From Owenia fusiformis (Eukaryota; Annelida; Polychaeta; Sabellida; Oweniidae): DNA of 64,000 nucleotides. Within the stretch, counting starts at the first letter, position 1; the number at the start of each line of letters is the position of its first letter. The notes beneath the pieces are model-generated. The model had not been told where the DNA came from. It worked only from the letters and a program-made list of their open reading frames with translations, and made no database searches. The DNA is taken from the NCBI GenBank assembly GCA_903813345.2, contig CAIIXF020000012.1:20281520-20345519 (forward strand), written 5' to 3'. Made by a program: the position numbers and the translations under genes. Positions 54,099-64,000 of this stretch are shown in pieces.

Positions 54099-55205
54099 TC
54101 AAATGGCGTATTGGAATAGCGGGATTTGTTTTTCATAAAGGGGCGCATGTTCAGGCTCAGATTTGCACAATATATTTCTATTACACTCTGGTATGTACGG
54201 TACCTCATTTTCCTTTGCATTTTGTTGTCTCAATATTGGCTTGAAATACCCGGGTGACTTGTCAAATGGTTCAACAAGCTTATCATGGTTTCCCTCGTCA
54301 TACTCAATCGCCACGTGCTCATCGCTGTCTTTAGGAAGCTTCAGTTTCATCTTTTGTATGACCTTTTTCTCTGCCCAACTCTCCGGCGCCTTGCCTATGT
54401 TTTTTCCACCCGTGATCAAAGGTCTCATGGAGGTTTCAGTTCCGTTTTCCCATACAGTGCGAAGAGAGAGTTTGCTATCAAATGATTCGACCAGGCTTGA
54501 TTTTCCTTCTAGCGATGCATCTTTCATTGGGTATTTTTCGGTAAATTTCTCAGTCTTTTTTTCATCGATTTCCCTCAGAATGTCACGATTGTAGTTAGAC
54601 TGTGTCTTGAAACTTGGATCATCCTCTGTGTGGAAACGATCGGGGAGGGAATGATGTTTACGTTTTGGGTCTTCTTCCTTGGAATTCCGTCGATATCTGA
54701 AGTCAGGTTCTATCGTGTAAGGTAAAGAAGATCTCCGTTGTTTGGTCATTGAAAAGGGTAATGGTTTTTGTACCGCAGGATCAACTTTATCTTTTGCACA
54801 CTCCTCAGTATTTGACTTTGTCCATGAATCAACCATTTTTTCTGAATGCATACTATCATATTTCTTGTTTGGGCCCGATAACATCTCGGACAACTCATCC
54901 AAAGGGATCTTTTTTTCAAATTCAGGATGAGATTTGTATGCATCACTAAACGTTTGATATTTGTTAATTGACAATGCAATTTTTGCAACACCTAGTGCTG
55001 TTGATGTCAAATCTTCAGCCACTTTTCTTATATTAGCCGCCTCTACCTGAGCCCTTCTGCACAATTCTTCTACCAAATGGGCTTTATCCGCAGCTTCATC
55101 CGCTTGTTCCCTCGCTTCCTTGACAGACAGGGCAAGGTTTAGCATATCTTCAAATATGTTTTCCTCGGGTGAAAGAGCCTGTTTGGCTTTTTCCTCGGAA
55201 TCCAT
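54099..55205 (-). CDS. Intronless ORF, 368 aa, unknown function, coiled-coil-like N-terminus
   Basis: The first in-frame ATG (55205; MDSEEKAKQ) follows an in-frame TAA near 55265, so the start is clear. Residues about 20-85 are rich in heptad-like A/E/K/L (KEAREQADEAADKAHLVEEL, RRAQVEAANIRKVAEDL). The rest is hydrophilic, with many K/E/S/P and basic patches (TKQRRSSLPY, RKHHSLPDRF), suggesting disorder and phosphorylation sites. There is no signal peptide or membrane segment. No family is recognised. The length, clean stop and compositional structure argue for a real gene. An internal GAG|GTACCG near 54210 could be a donor, so the last 36 residues may be intronic. Confidence 0.62.
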   Translation of the reverse strand: MDSEEKAKQALSPEENIFEDMLNLALSVKEAREQADEAADKAHLVEELCRRAQVEAANIRKVAEDLTSTALGVAKIALSINKYQTFSDAYKSHPEFEKKIPLDELSEMLSGPNKKYDSMHSEKMVDSWTKSNTEECAKDKVDPAVQKPLPFSMTKQRRSSLPYTIEPDFRYRRNSKEEDPKRKHHSLPDRFHTEDDPSFKTQSNYNRDILREIDEKKTEKFTEKYPMKDASLEGKSSLVESFDSKLSLRTVWENGTETSMRPLITGGKNIGKAPESWAEKKVIQKMKLKLPKDSDEHVAIEYDEGNHDKLVEPFDKSPGYFKPILRQQNAKENEVPYIPECNRNILCKSEPEHAPLYEKQIPLFQYAI

Positions 55206-56049
55206 ACTTGGACCCGGGAATTTGAAATCCAAATATTGCGGTACTAAATAGACTATTGCATATTACAAACTATTTTCAATTCCAAGCATTATTCGGTAGC
55301 CCGGAAACCTTGACAACTTAAATACTCAAATAGTTTGTGTTGTCATAAAAGAAAGCTCACGAAGACATAGATGTATTATTGTGACGTGTCAACTAAAAAG
55401 GACTGAAGTCGATTGGCATAAATCCTCATAATGCAAAAGGACGAGGTACACTCCTCTCCATAAGTTTGACAACCGTTGTAGATTTTTGAGTGATCAACAT
55501 TTCAAACTGGAAATTTTGACAATACTTTTCCTTATATATAACTTCGCTAATATATTGTGTTAAGTCATGAAATGTTGGCATTATGTTCGTCTGATGTTCA
55601 GCCATCGCTATGTGGCGTTGGAATTGTATTGAACCTATAAGATTAATATCTAAGAGGTTCATTTTTATTATTTTTTGTGCTTTTTTATGCTGAAAGTACA
55701 CGATCATAGCTTTGCGAGTTTTGCAAACATGAACATTAACATATTGAATTTATGATTGCCATATTGCTGTGTTTTATTTTCCATTATCACATTACATCTT
55801 GTATGCTTAACTGTGCCGTAAACATGCAAAATATGAATGTGTCGATATTTAGCATGGGATTGCGCTCGTGGTGCAAACCTAGTTTAAATAAGGTTTAAAG
55901 GATATTTAATGTAATAAAAATGATTCTAATATGAAGTCAACAAGTTCATCATCAATATCTAGTGGGATAACCGCGATTTTGGATAAGAGTATATATACAA
56001 TACAATACATGCTTTCAGTCTGCTGATGCACTGCCCAAGGATATTAACC

Positions 56050-56545
56050 CATTTTCTTTGAACTGCCATTTCCAGGAGCGTTGTCCTGTTGAATGGATGG
56101 TAGAGGGTCATACTGCAAGATATCTTTACGTACCTCTCCCATGATGACTCCAGAGACCTTAACTAGCTCCCCAACACCATCATAACCGACGCACCCCCAC
56201 ACACGAGACCACCACGCCTTACAGTTTGTCTCGTGTTGAGTCCCTTTGTGTTATATTTTTCTCAGCGTTTGTTACCCTGCGCGCAGTCTTGTTATAAACG
56301 ACGAAGCTCTCTTTTAAGAAGTGAAGTCGAACGAATGCAAAGGGTAAGCGTTTGTGCGCTTCACAGAAGCCCTGTCATCATTTTCTCCAACATTGTATCT
56401 AGTCTCGTCCGAAAAAATTACCTTTGACCATTGAGTATTAACATCCAAAAGCCGGACAACATTTGCGCATTCTAATCGTCGTTGTCGTATGAGGGGAGAA
56501 TAAGGCTTCTGTTTGGCAACCATACAGACCTCTGTCATCATGTAA
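56050..56545 (-). pseudogene. Tc1-type transposase fragment
   Basis: The minus strand reads RQRRLECANVVRLLD and WSKVIFSDETRYNV (first catalytic Asp region, DE(S/T)R motif). After a disrupted stretch near 56230-56320 it continues WSRVWGCVGYDGVGELVKVS and IQQDNAPGN (second catalytic Asp, QDNAP motif). The N-terminal DNA-binding half and the final catalytic acid are not found. Stops and a frame change make it inactive. Confidence 0.75.
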
Positions 56546-57093
56546 TCATCATGGTAATCGTATGGTCATGTAACTCGAAATAATAAAAACATTGTATTGA
56601 GCATGTAGAACTTTAAAACAAAACCAGCAGTGGAGACAATAGTTCGTACTTTCTCCTGATAGTAGAGTAGCTTTCACTTATGTTAAAATCCATCTGCCAG
56701 AAAGTTTTCAGTCTTGGAACTGTTGTCTAGCCGGGTATGGTGTACAAAGGCGCGGTCTTTTCGAAACGTAGAAATGTAAGGCCTTCCAGAGCGGGGTCGG
56801 TCCCTGTTTGACCCTGTATTTCGGAAGCGTTTGATGGTTTTTGATATTTTGCCCTTGCAGCGGTTCAGTATTAGACCAATATATACTCCTCAAAAAAGTT
56901 AAGGACCAGTGGTTTTCCTCATAGGTTTACATGTTAACCCCCATATTTGTTTGAACGACTATTTTCTAAGTGTGGAACAAAAGAAATCCCAATAAAGAAA
57001 ATAAATCTGTATCTTAATTCTATTCCCTATAAAGTCCGCAACATTTCAATGTTATATCTCCATTACATTGGGTCAAAATTTGATGTCTAAATT

Positions 57094-57572
57094 GATGAAT
57101 TTCATGAAATTTAACAAAAATGGCAGATCCCATGTTAAACAAATGGGGAATGGTTCGGTTGCCATAAGTCATATGAGGAACGATCCATCCATCCGATTGC
57201 TTTCAAAATTAGAATTTTAAGAGACAATTGAATTTGTTATATTGTCCACTTGACAAAAATATGATTTGATTTCCAGGTTTTACAAAAGTTAATGGTTTCA
57301 AATTCAGTAATTCTTTTACGGATATTCTTATTGAAATAACACAGTTGGTCAGTGAGGGGGTCAAAATTACTCTATATCGCTAATTTTACCAATATAAGCT
57401 AGACATTTAGCATGTAAAATGTAAAACCATTCGATTTTCTACTCAGAAAATTCTTTCAATAAATGTTTCACTGAATAGATATCCCAAAATTTGAGTTGCC
57501 CCTAAGCCACCATTCCCCATTTGTTTAACATGGGATCTGCCATTTTTGATAAATTTCATGAAATTCATCAAT
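57094..57572. repeat. Foldback with 65-bp arms
   Basis: AATGGCAGATCCCATGTTAA at 57119 pairs with TTAACATGGGATCTGCCATT at 57527. The arms include ATGAATTTCATGAAATTTA and its inverse. It lies inside the Tc1-like element. Confidence 0.85.
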
Positions 57573-57802
57573 GTCAACGCATATTTCATGAATCATATCA
57601 TCAATTTTCGACCTATTCTAATTGAGGAAAAAATTTAGAAAACTTGGAGGTATTGGAAATAAAGTCAAATTACGTTTCCATCAATAGAACAAGTATTTTC
57701 ATCGCAGGTTAAGTAAATAAAAATTCAAAAGTACAGAGGCTTTAACACGTACTTCAATGGGGGAGCTACTGTAAGGTTGCCAAACTTATGGAGGGGAGTG
57801 TA

Positions 57803-58137
57803 TATTGTTAGTTACGTTTAGAGGAATACACTGTTTTTAAAAGTTTTCAATCCAATTAAACTTTGAGAAAAATATTAGTTATAGAATGAAAGTCCGATGA
57901 ATTAAAACCATTTTGTGATAACATTCGAGGTAATATCCTCCAGATTCAGAGAGGTCTCTTCTCAGTTCAAACTTAGGGGTTGGGGTAATATATATTGCAA
58001 TAAACTTGAAATTGTAAGATAATTATAACCCTGAATCTTTCTCAATGGCCCATTAATATGTTACACATCCTATACTTAGCTTATGCATACCAAAGGACGA
58101 GGGAAAGTATCCCAACAGATTTCATCTGCGTGAATTG
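57803..58137. other. Spacer before the tandem array
   Basis: No feature seen. Confidence 0.35.
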
Positions 58138-60520
58138 TCATTAATCACGCAGATTGTTTTTTAATCGTTGTAAATTATTTTCTAAATTTCAGTGATTTAT
58201 GGTTGGTGGAAAACAAGTTGTATGAGTGCAAAAACCATTGGAAATGTACTGAATTTCCATTTTGTCTATCATATATGTATACAAGTATAATTTGCGTTTT
58301 GTGCAAAATAAACGCCTGATTTCCAACGAATTTTTGCCCGAGGTTGAACATTTATGACTATGATAGGGCCAATATTCGAGCAATTAAAGCCTAAATTATC
58401 ACTTTTCATGATGGCTGTTCTTTTGTCATTAATTCCCTTCTAGTTCTCAATTCACTTTTCTTGATTTTGATGAAATTGTCGAAATATCAAATAAGTGGCC
58501 TAAAATAATGAATTTACATGTTATCACATCACATCTTTTTGCAATGATCTAAGCTACTATAGCGACGAAAATTTGCGAAATTCGACAATAAAGTAAAATA
58601 TAATAGCAACTTATATCAAAATGAAAGTGATATCCAAATGAAACTCATTAATCATGAGAATAAAAATATAAAAATACAAATTATAGATAGGGGACAGTAG
58701 GAATCGAGCCCATGATATTGAGGGCTCTAAGCGATCAACACACCATTGCACCAACGGGCCAATGATACATTGTGCAAAGATATTTTACATTTTGATATTT
58801 TCTCTAATAAAGGTCTATTACACAGTTGCTCATTTATATGGAATCAATATACTTTTTCAAGGAAGACAATTAAAACGTTAAAATATGGTAAATTTACGAA
58901 AGGTGAAAGAAGAAAAGGTTGAGTTCAAAATATCAGTTGTGGTTGGTGGAAAAACAAGTTGTTTGGCTCCAGGTTGAACAATAAGGACTATGATAGGGCC
59001 AATATTCGCGATCGATCAATTAAAGCCTAAATTGTCATTAATTACGCAGATTGGTTTTTAATCGTTGTAAATTCTTTTCTAAATTTCAGTGATTTATGGT
59101 TGGTGGAAAACAAGTTGTATTAGTGCAAAAACCATTGAAAATGTACTGAATTTCCATTTTGTTTATCATATATGTATACTAGTATAATTTGCGTTTTGTG
59201 CAAAATAAACGCCTGATTTCCAACGAATTTTTGCAAAATGAAACTCATTAATCATGAGAATAAAAATATAAAAATATAAATTTCGTGTAAAGTGTTATTT
59301 AGTATTCCCTGAACAGTTTCGAACCCATCGTCTCGGGAACCTAGTAAGTGCCTAAGACCTCTAGGCCATCTTGACCAAGCCCTTATTGTTAAAGAATCTA
59401 TTCGATTTTTACTTTTCCTAATAATCCTGTACAAAAATCAAAAAGGTATACTATGCTAAAGGGCCTGCCATGAATTGAACTCAGGACAATAGCATTGCGA
59501 GCGAGTAAGTTGCCACAAAGCTATCTTGAAAAGACATATGAGACACAGAAATTTCTTGCATTTTGAAGTTTCATCGTAAAAATGTTACAAGAAAATAATT
59601 ATAGATAGGGGACAGTAGGAATCGAACCCATGACATTGAGGGCTTCAACCGATCAACATACCATTGCACCAACAGGCCAATGATACATTGCTCAAAGATA
59701 TTTTACATTTTGATATTTTCTCTAATAAAGGTCTATTACACACTTGCTCATTTATATGGAATCAATATACTTTTTCAAGGAAGACAATAAAATCGTTAAA
59801 ATATGGTAAATTTACGAAAGGTGAAAGAGGAAAAAGTTGAGTTCAAAATATCAGTGGTGGTTGGTGGAAAACAAGTTGTTTGGCTCCAGGTTGAACATTA
59901 AGGACTATGATAGGGCCAATATTCGCGATCGAGCAATTAAAACCTAAATTTTCATTAATCACGCAGATTGGTTTTTAATCGTTGTAAATTCTTTTCTAAA
60001 TTTCAGTGATTTATGGTTAATGGAAAACAAGGTGCATGAGGGCAAAACCAATGAAAATGTACTGAATTTCCATTTTGTTTATCATATATGTATACTAGTA
60101 TAATTTGCGTTTTGTGCAAAATAAACGCCTGATTTCCAACGAATTTTTGCCCGAGGTTTAACATTTATGACTATGATAGGGCCAATATTCGAGCAATTAA
60201 AGCCTAAATTATCACTATTCATGACGGCTGTTCTTTTGTCATTAATTCCCTTCTAGTTCCCAATTCACTTTTCTTGACTTTGATGAAATTGTCGAAATAC
60301 CAAATAAGTGGCCTAAAATAATGAATTTACATGTTATCACATCACATCTATTTTGCAATGATCTAAGCTACTATAGCGACGAAAATTTGCGAAATTCGAC
60401 AATAAAGTAAAATATAATAGCAACTTATATCAAAATGAAAGTGATATCCAAATGAAACTCATTAATCATGAGAATAAAAATATAAAAATACACATTTCGT
60501 GTAAAGTGTTATTTAGTACT

Positions 60521-60594
60521 CCCTGAACAGTTTCGAACCCATCGTCTCGGGAACCTAGCAAGTGCCTAAGACCTCTAGGCCATCTTAACCAAGC
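60521..60594 (-). other. tRNA-like module M1 (tRNA-Leu-derived), representative
   Basis: The minus strand reads AAGATGGCCTAGAGGTCTTA then GGC: a perfect A box (TGGCCTAGAGG) and a paired D stem GCCT/AGGC. Downstream is the B box GGGTTCGAAACTG. The D-arm region closely follows animal tRNA-Leu (GATGGCCGAGTGGTCTAAGG), but the anticodon and variable arms are shortened and the acceptor stem does not pair. T-runs follow within about 40 nt. Other copies: 59306-59384 and 61728-61804 (minus), 62973-63047 and 63184-63260 (plus). Confidence 0.68.
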
Positions 60595-60675
60595 CCTTAT
60601 TGTTAAAGAATTTATTCCATTTTTTACATTTCCTAATAATCCTTTACAAAAATCAAAATGGTATACTATGCTAAA

Positions 60676-60748
60676 GGGCCTGCCATGAATTGAACTCAGG
60701 ACGATAGCATTGTGAGCGAGTAAGTTGCAACAAAGCTATCTTGAACAG
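60676..60748 (-). other. tRNA-like module M2, representative
   Basis: The minus strand reads AAGATAGCTTTGTTGCAACT (A-box-like TAGCTTTGT-GG; GTGG in the other copies), then a B-box-like GAGTTCAATTC 45 nt on. T-runs follow about 25 nt after the module. Parent tRNA not identified. Other copies: 59461-59532 and 61883-61954 (minus), 62821-62892 (plus). Confidence 0.55.
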
Positions 60749-60822
60749 ACATATGAGATACAGAAATTTGTTGCATTTTGAAGTTTCATCGTAAAAATGT
60801 TACAAGAAAATAATTATAGATA

Positions 60823-60895
60823 GGGAACAGTAGGAATCGAACCCATGACATTGAGGGCTTTAAGCGATCAACATACCATTGCACCAACGGACCAA
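60823..60895 (-). other. tRNA-like module M3, representative
   Basis: The minus strand reads CGTTGGTGCAATGGTATGTT (A box TGGTGCAATGG) and, about 35 nt on, GGGTTCGATTCC (consensus B box) in a short T arm. TTTT follows about 17-20 nt downstream. In copies with an intact 5' side the start GGCCCGTTGG resembles tRNA-Ile or tRNA-Lys type acceptors, but the acceptor stem does not close. Other copies: 58691-58764, 59608-59682 and 62031-62104 (minus), 62565-62636 and 62676-62746 (plus). Confidence 0.65.
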
Positions 60896-62480
60896 TGTAC
60901 ATTGTGCAAAGATATTTTACATTTATATATTTCTCTAATAAAGGTCTATTACACACTTGCTCATTTATATGGAATCAATATACTTTTTCAAGGAAGACAA
61001 TAAAAACGTTAAAATATGGTAAATTTACGAAAGGTGAAAGAGGAAAAAGTTGAGTTCAAAATATCAGTGGTGGTTGGTGGAAAACAAGTTGTTTGGCTCC
61101 AAGTTGAACAATAAGGACTATGATAGGGCCAATATTCGAGCAATTAAAGCCTAACTTTTCATTAATCACGTAGATTTGTTTTTTAATCGTCGTAAATTCC
61201 TTTCTAAATTGCTGTGATTTATGGTTGGTGGAAAACAAGTTGTATTAGTGCAAAAACCATTGGAAATGTACTGAATTTCCATTTTGTCTATCATATATGT
61301 ATACAAGTATAATTTGCGTTTTGTGCAAAATAAACGCCTGATTTCCAACGAATTTTTGCCCGAGGTTGAACATTTATGACTATGATAGGGCCAATATTCG
61401 AGCAATTAAAGCCCAAATTATCACTTTTCATGATGGCTGTTCTTTTGTCATTAATTCCCTTCTAGTTCTCAATTCACTTTTCTTGATTTTGATGAAATTG
61501 TCGAAATATCAAATAAGTGGCCTAAAATAATGAATTTACATGTTATCACATCACATCTTTATGCAATGATCTAAGCTACTATACCGACGAAAATTTGCGA
61601 AATCCGACAATAAAGTAAAAAATAATAGCAACTTATATCAAAATGAAAGTGATATCCAAATGAAACTCATTAATCATGAGAATAAAAATATAAAAATACA
61701 AATTTCGTGTAAAGTGTTATTTAGTACTCCCTGAACAGTTTCGAACCCATCGTCTCGGGAACCTAGCAAGTGCCTAAGACCTCTAGGCCATCTTGACCAA
61801 GCCCTTATTGTTAAAGAATCTATTCGATTTTTACTTTTCCTAATAATCCTGTACCAAAATCAAAAAGGTATACTATGCTAAAGGGCCTGCCATGAATTGA
61901 ACTCAGGACAATAGCATTGTGAGCGAGTATGTTGCCACAAAGCTATCTTGTACAGACATATGAGACACAGAAATTTCTTGCATTTTGAAGTTTCATCGTA
62001 AAAGTGTTACAAGAAAATAATTATAGATAGGGGACAGTAGGAATCGAACCCATGATATTGAGGGCTCTAAGCGATCAACATACCATTGCACCAACGGGCC
62101 AATGATACAATGTGCAAAGATATTTTACATTTTGATATTTTCTCTAATAAAGGTCTATTACACAGTTGCTCATTTATATGGAATCAATATACTTTTTCAA
62201 GGAAGACAATAAAAACGTTAAAATATGGTAAATTTACGAAAGGTGAAAGAAGAAAAAGTTGAGTTCAAAATATCAGTGGTGGTTGGTGGAAAACAAGTTG
62301 TTTGGCTCAAGGTTGAACATTAAGGACTATGATAGGGCCAATATTCGAGCAATTCTCATTATTCATGTTAGCTGTTATTTTGTCATTATTTCCCTTCTAG
62401 TTCTCAATTCACTTTTCTTGATTTTGATGTAATTGTCGAAATATCAAACAATTGGCCTAATATAATGAATTTACTTAGTT

Positions 62481-63830
62481 TACTTTTATTATACACTATG
62501 TATTTTATTTGATTTTTGGCCTAGGAAAAGATGAAAATGTAAAATATCTTAATGCCAGTGTCATTGGCCCGTTGGATCACCGGTGTGTTGATTGCTTAAG
62601 GCCCTCAATGTCCTGGGGTCGATTCCTGTTGTCCCTATATATAATTATTATTTTGTAACATTCTTACGATGACACTTCCGTTGGTGAAATGGTATGTTGA
62701 CTCTTAAAACCCTCAATGTCATGGGTTCGATTCCTACTGTCCCCTATCTATAATTATTTTCTTGTAACATTTTTACGATGAAACTTCAAAATGCAAGAAA
62801 TTTCTGTGTCTCATATGTCTGTTCAAGATAGCTTTGTGGCAAATTACTCGCTCACAATGTTATCGTCCTGAGTTCAATTCATGGCAGGTCCTTTAGCATA
62901 GTATACCTTTTTGGTTTTTGTACAGGATTATTAGGAAATGTAAAAATCGAATAGATTCTTTAATAATAAGGTCTTGGTCAAGATGGCCTAGTGGTCTTAG
63001 GCACTTGCTAGGTTCCCGAGACGCTGGGTTCGAAACTGTTCAGGGAGTACTAAATGACACTTTACACGAAATTTGTATTTTTGTGTGTTTTTATTCTCAT
63101 GATTATTGAGTTTCATTTTGATATATTTTGCTTTTTCAGTTGTGTACATGATTATTATATCGAATACATTGTTTAACAAGCAGGGCTTGTTCAAGATGGC
63201 CTAGTTGTCTTAGGAACATAGTAGGGTCGCGATGCGCTTCGTTCGAAACTGCCAGGGAGTGTTTAATGACACAATTGTATTTTTCATTCACTAGCTTGTT
63301 GCTATGGCAATATATTGTACCAAATAATTGTCATTTTCAAATAACACGTTTTTTTCTTTTAATGGATGTTTCACGCATTGAATTTTTAGGTACTCCAAGG
63401 AACAAAGTCTCGCTGTTGCCATGGCAACCGAAGTTCACTTTCATATAGGGAATTATATTTATATTGATGTATACTAAAGATATATGTATATAACGCATAT
63501 GCTGAAAGCTTAATAAATGTTTCTGTAAAAATGAATAAATTAGAGCAAAAGGAAACGACATTTTAAATGCCCCTCGTACATTTAAGATAAGCATGACGCA
63601 AATTCTGTACATTTTCACTGGTTAATGCAATAACTTGATTTTCATCAACAATCACTTCGATTTTGAGTTCAACTTTTTTTCTCTTCGACCTTTTCAAAAA
63701 ATTATAATTTAAACGTTTTTATTGTCCACCTTAAAAATGTAAAATGATTCCATTTATATGAGGAACAGTGTAGTAGACCTTTCTAAGAGGAAACAAGCAA
63801 GGTGTAAAATATCTTTGTGCCATGTATATA
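62481..63830. repeat. Inverted, diverged arm of the tRNA-like array
   Basis: Modules reappear on the plus strand in the order M3 (62565), M3 (62676), M2 (62821), M1 (62973), M1 (63184). An inverted, decayed block D lies at 63660-63825 (AACTTTTTTTCTCTTCGACC, ATTCCATTTATATGAGGAAC). The region around 63275-63650 between them has no recognised feature. The inverted array probably continues past 64000. Confidence 0.75.
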
Positions 63831-64000
63831 TACTTCTCTTGTTGGCTCAGGGGAAGAGGGGGGGGCTTGGATTCTTTTTTAAACTTTATTTCGTTTCTTA
63901 TTTATGTTCCTACTACAACTTTAATATCACATTTTAAGAAACTAAATCTGAACTAAAAATATGAAATTTCAAATTATATGTTAAAGGGTGGTCAGGGGCG

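Larger units (their letters stand above)
55449..57800. mobile_element. Tc1/mariner-like element, 2.35 kb, degenerate
   Basis: Left end CACTCCTCTCCATAAGTTTG and right end CAAACTTATGGAGGGGAGTG are inverted with one mismatch. TA flanks both sides (55447-55448 and 57801-57802). The interior carries a broken Tc1-type transposase on the minus strand and a separate foldback at 57094-57572. CTCCTCAAAAAAGTTAAGGA at 56886 resembles the end of another mariner-type element, so nesting is likely. Related to 11107-13500. Confidence 0.78.
58138..62480. repeat. Tandem array of about 1.2-kb units with tRNA-like modules
   Basis: Units start near 58138, 59037, 59954 and 61160 at CATTAATCACGCAGATTGGT or a variant. 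The full unit order (units 3 and 4) is block A (ATTTATGGTTGGTGGAAAAC, ATAAACGCCTGATTTCCAAC), block B (GATAGGGCCAATATTCGAGC, TAGTTCTCAATTCACTTTTC), block C (GAAACTCATTAATCATGAGA), tRNA-like modules M1, M2 and M3, then block D (AAAGGTCTATTACACA, GAATCAATATACTTTTTCAA). Unit 1 lacks M1 and M2 (about 0.9 kb), unit 2 lacks block B (about 0.92 kb), units 3 and 4 are about 1.2 kb. Unit 4 is cut in a partial block B near 62350-62480. Units look over 95% alike. Frames such as 58189-58383 and 61166-61405 are copies of the same non-coding block A. Confidence 0.88.

Noticed and set aside
55206..55232. Upstream TTG start for the 54-55 kb ORF
   Set aside because: TTG is not a normal nuclear start; the first ATG at 55205 after an in-frame stop is preferred.
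58189..61405. Near-identical minus-strand ORFs at 58189-58383 and 61166-61405
   Set aside because: They are copies of the non-coding block A/B of the 1.2-kb tandem unit. The frame is not kept in units 2 and 3.
58691..63260. Functional tRNA genes
   Set aside because: A and B boxes are good, but acceptor stems do not pair, anticodon arms are shortened or unclear and the modules are repeated with decay. They are called tRNA-like, not tRNA.

Overview
This window is nuclear DNA from an animal. It has long introns with clean GT-AG splice sites, sparse coding sequence, and dense nested non-autonomous transposons, foldback elements and minisatellites. The genes (THOC5, TMLHE, a protein kinase) are ordinary metazoan genes. 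The A+T-rich composition and the foldback/MITE load fit a marine invertebrate, perhaps a lophotrochozoan such as a mollusc, but the sequence alone does not fix the taxon.

Layout. (1) 0.28-5.5 kb, minus strand: the 5' five coding exons of a serine/threonine-type protein kinase; the gene runs off the left edge. (2) 5.6-9.77 kb: intergenic DNA filled by a 0.68-kb foldback and a nest of at least four elements ending about 170 bp before the THOC5 start codon. (3) 9771-36277, plus strand: a complete 18-exon THOC5 gene (about 710 aa) for a subunit of the THO/TREX mRNA-export complex. Its introns hold Tc1-like and hAT-like insertions, a transposon-type zinc-finger fragment, two arrays of one 162-bp repeat family, a duplicated exon end and a 15-bp minisatellite. 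(4) 37.5-42.4 kb: a broken copy of a Cys-rich invertebrate gene family, pierced by two MITE-sized elements and bracketed by inverted copies of a 155-bp repeat. (5) 44799-48941, plus strand: a complete two-exon TMLHE gene (about 476 aa) with a mitochondrial-type presequence; it encodes the first enzyme of carnitine synthesis. (6) 49-53.3 kb: hairpins, duplicated blocks, a possible single exon on the minus strand, and a GCATGATTGTTAT-type minisatellite. (7) 54099-55205, minus strand: an intronless ORF of unknown function, 368 aa, with a coiled-coil-like N-terminus. (8) 55449-57800: a 2.35-kb Tc1-like element with a ruined transposase. (9) 58.1-63.8 kb: about four tandem units of up to 1.2 kb, each carrying up to three tRNA-like modules with Pol III A and B boxes and T-runs, followed by an inverted set that probably continues past the right edge.

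The genes are not a functional cluster: mRNA export, carnitine synthesis and kinase signalling are unrelated. The least explained feature is the tRNA-like array at the right end. The next are the dense element nest at the THOC5 promoter, and two cases where gene sequence (an exon end, and 29 nt of coding sequence) has been copied together with splice-site-like borders. Exon borders were read by eye from splice motifs and reading-frame continuity, with no transcript data.
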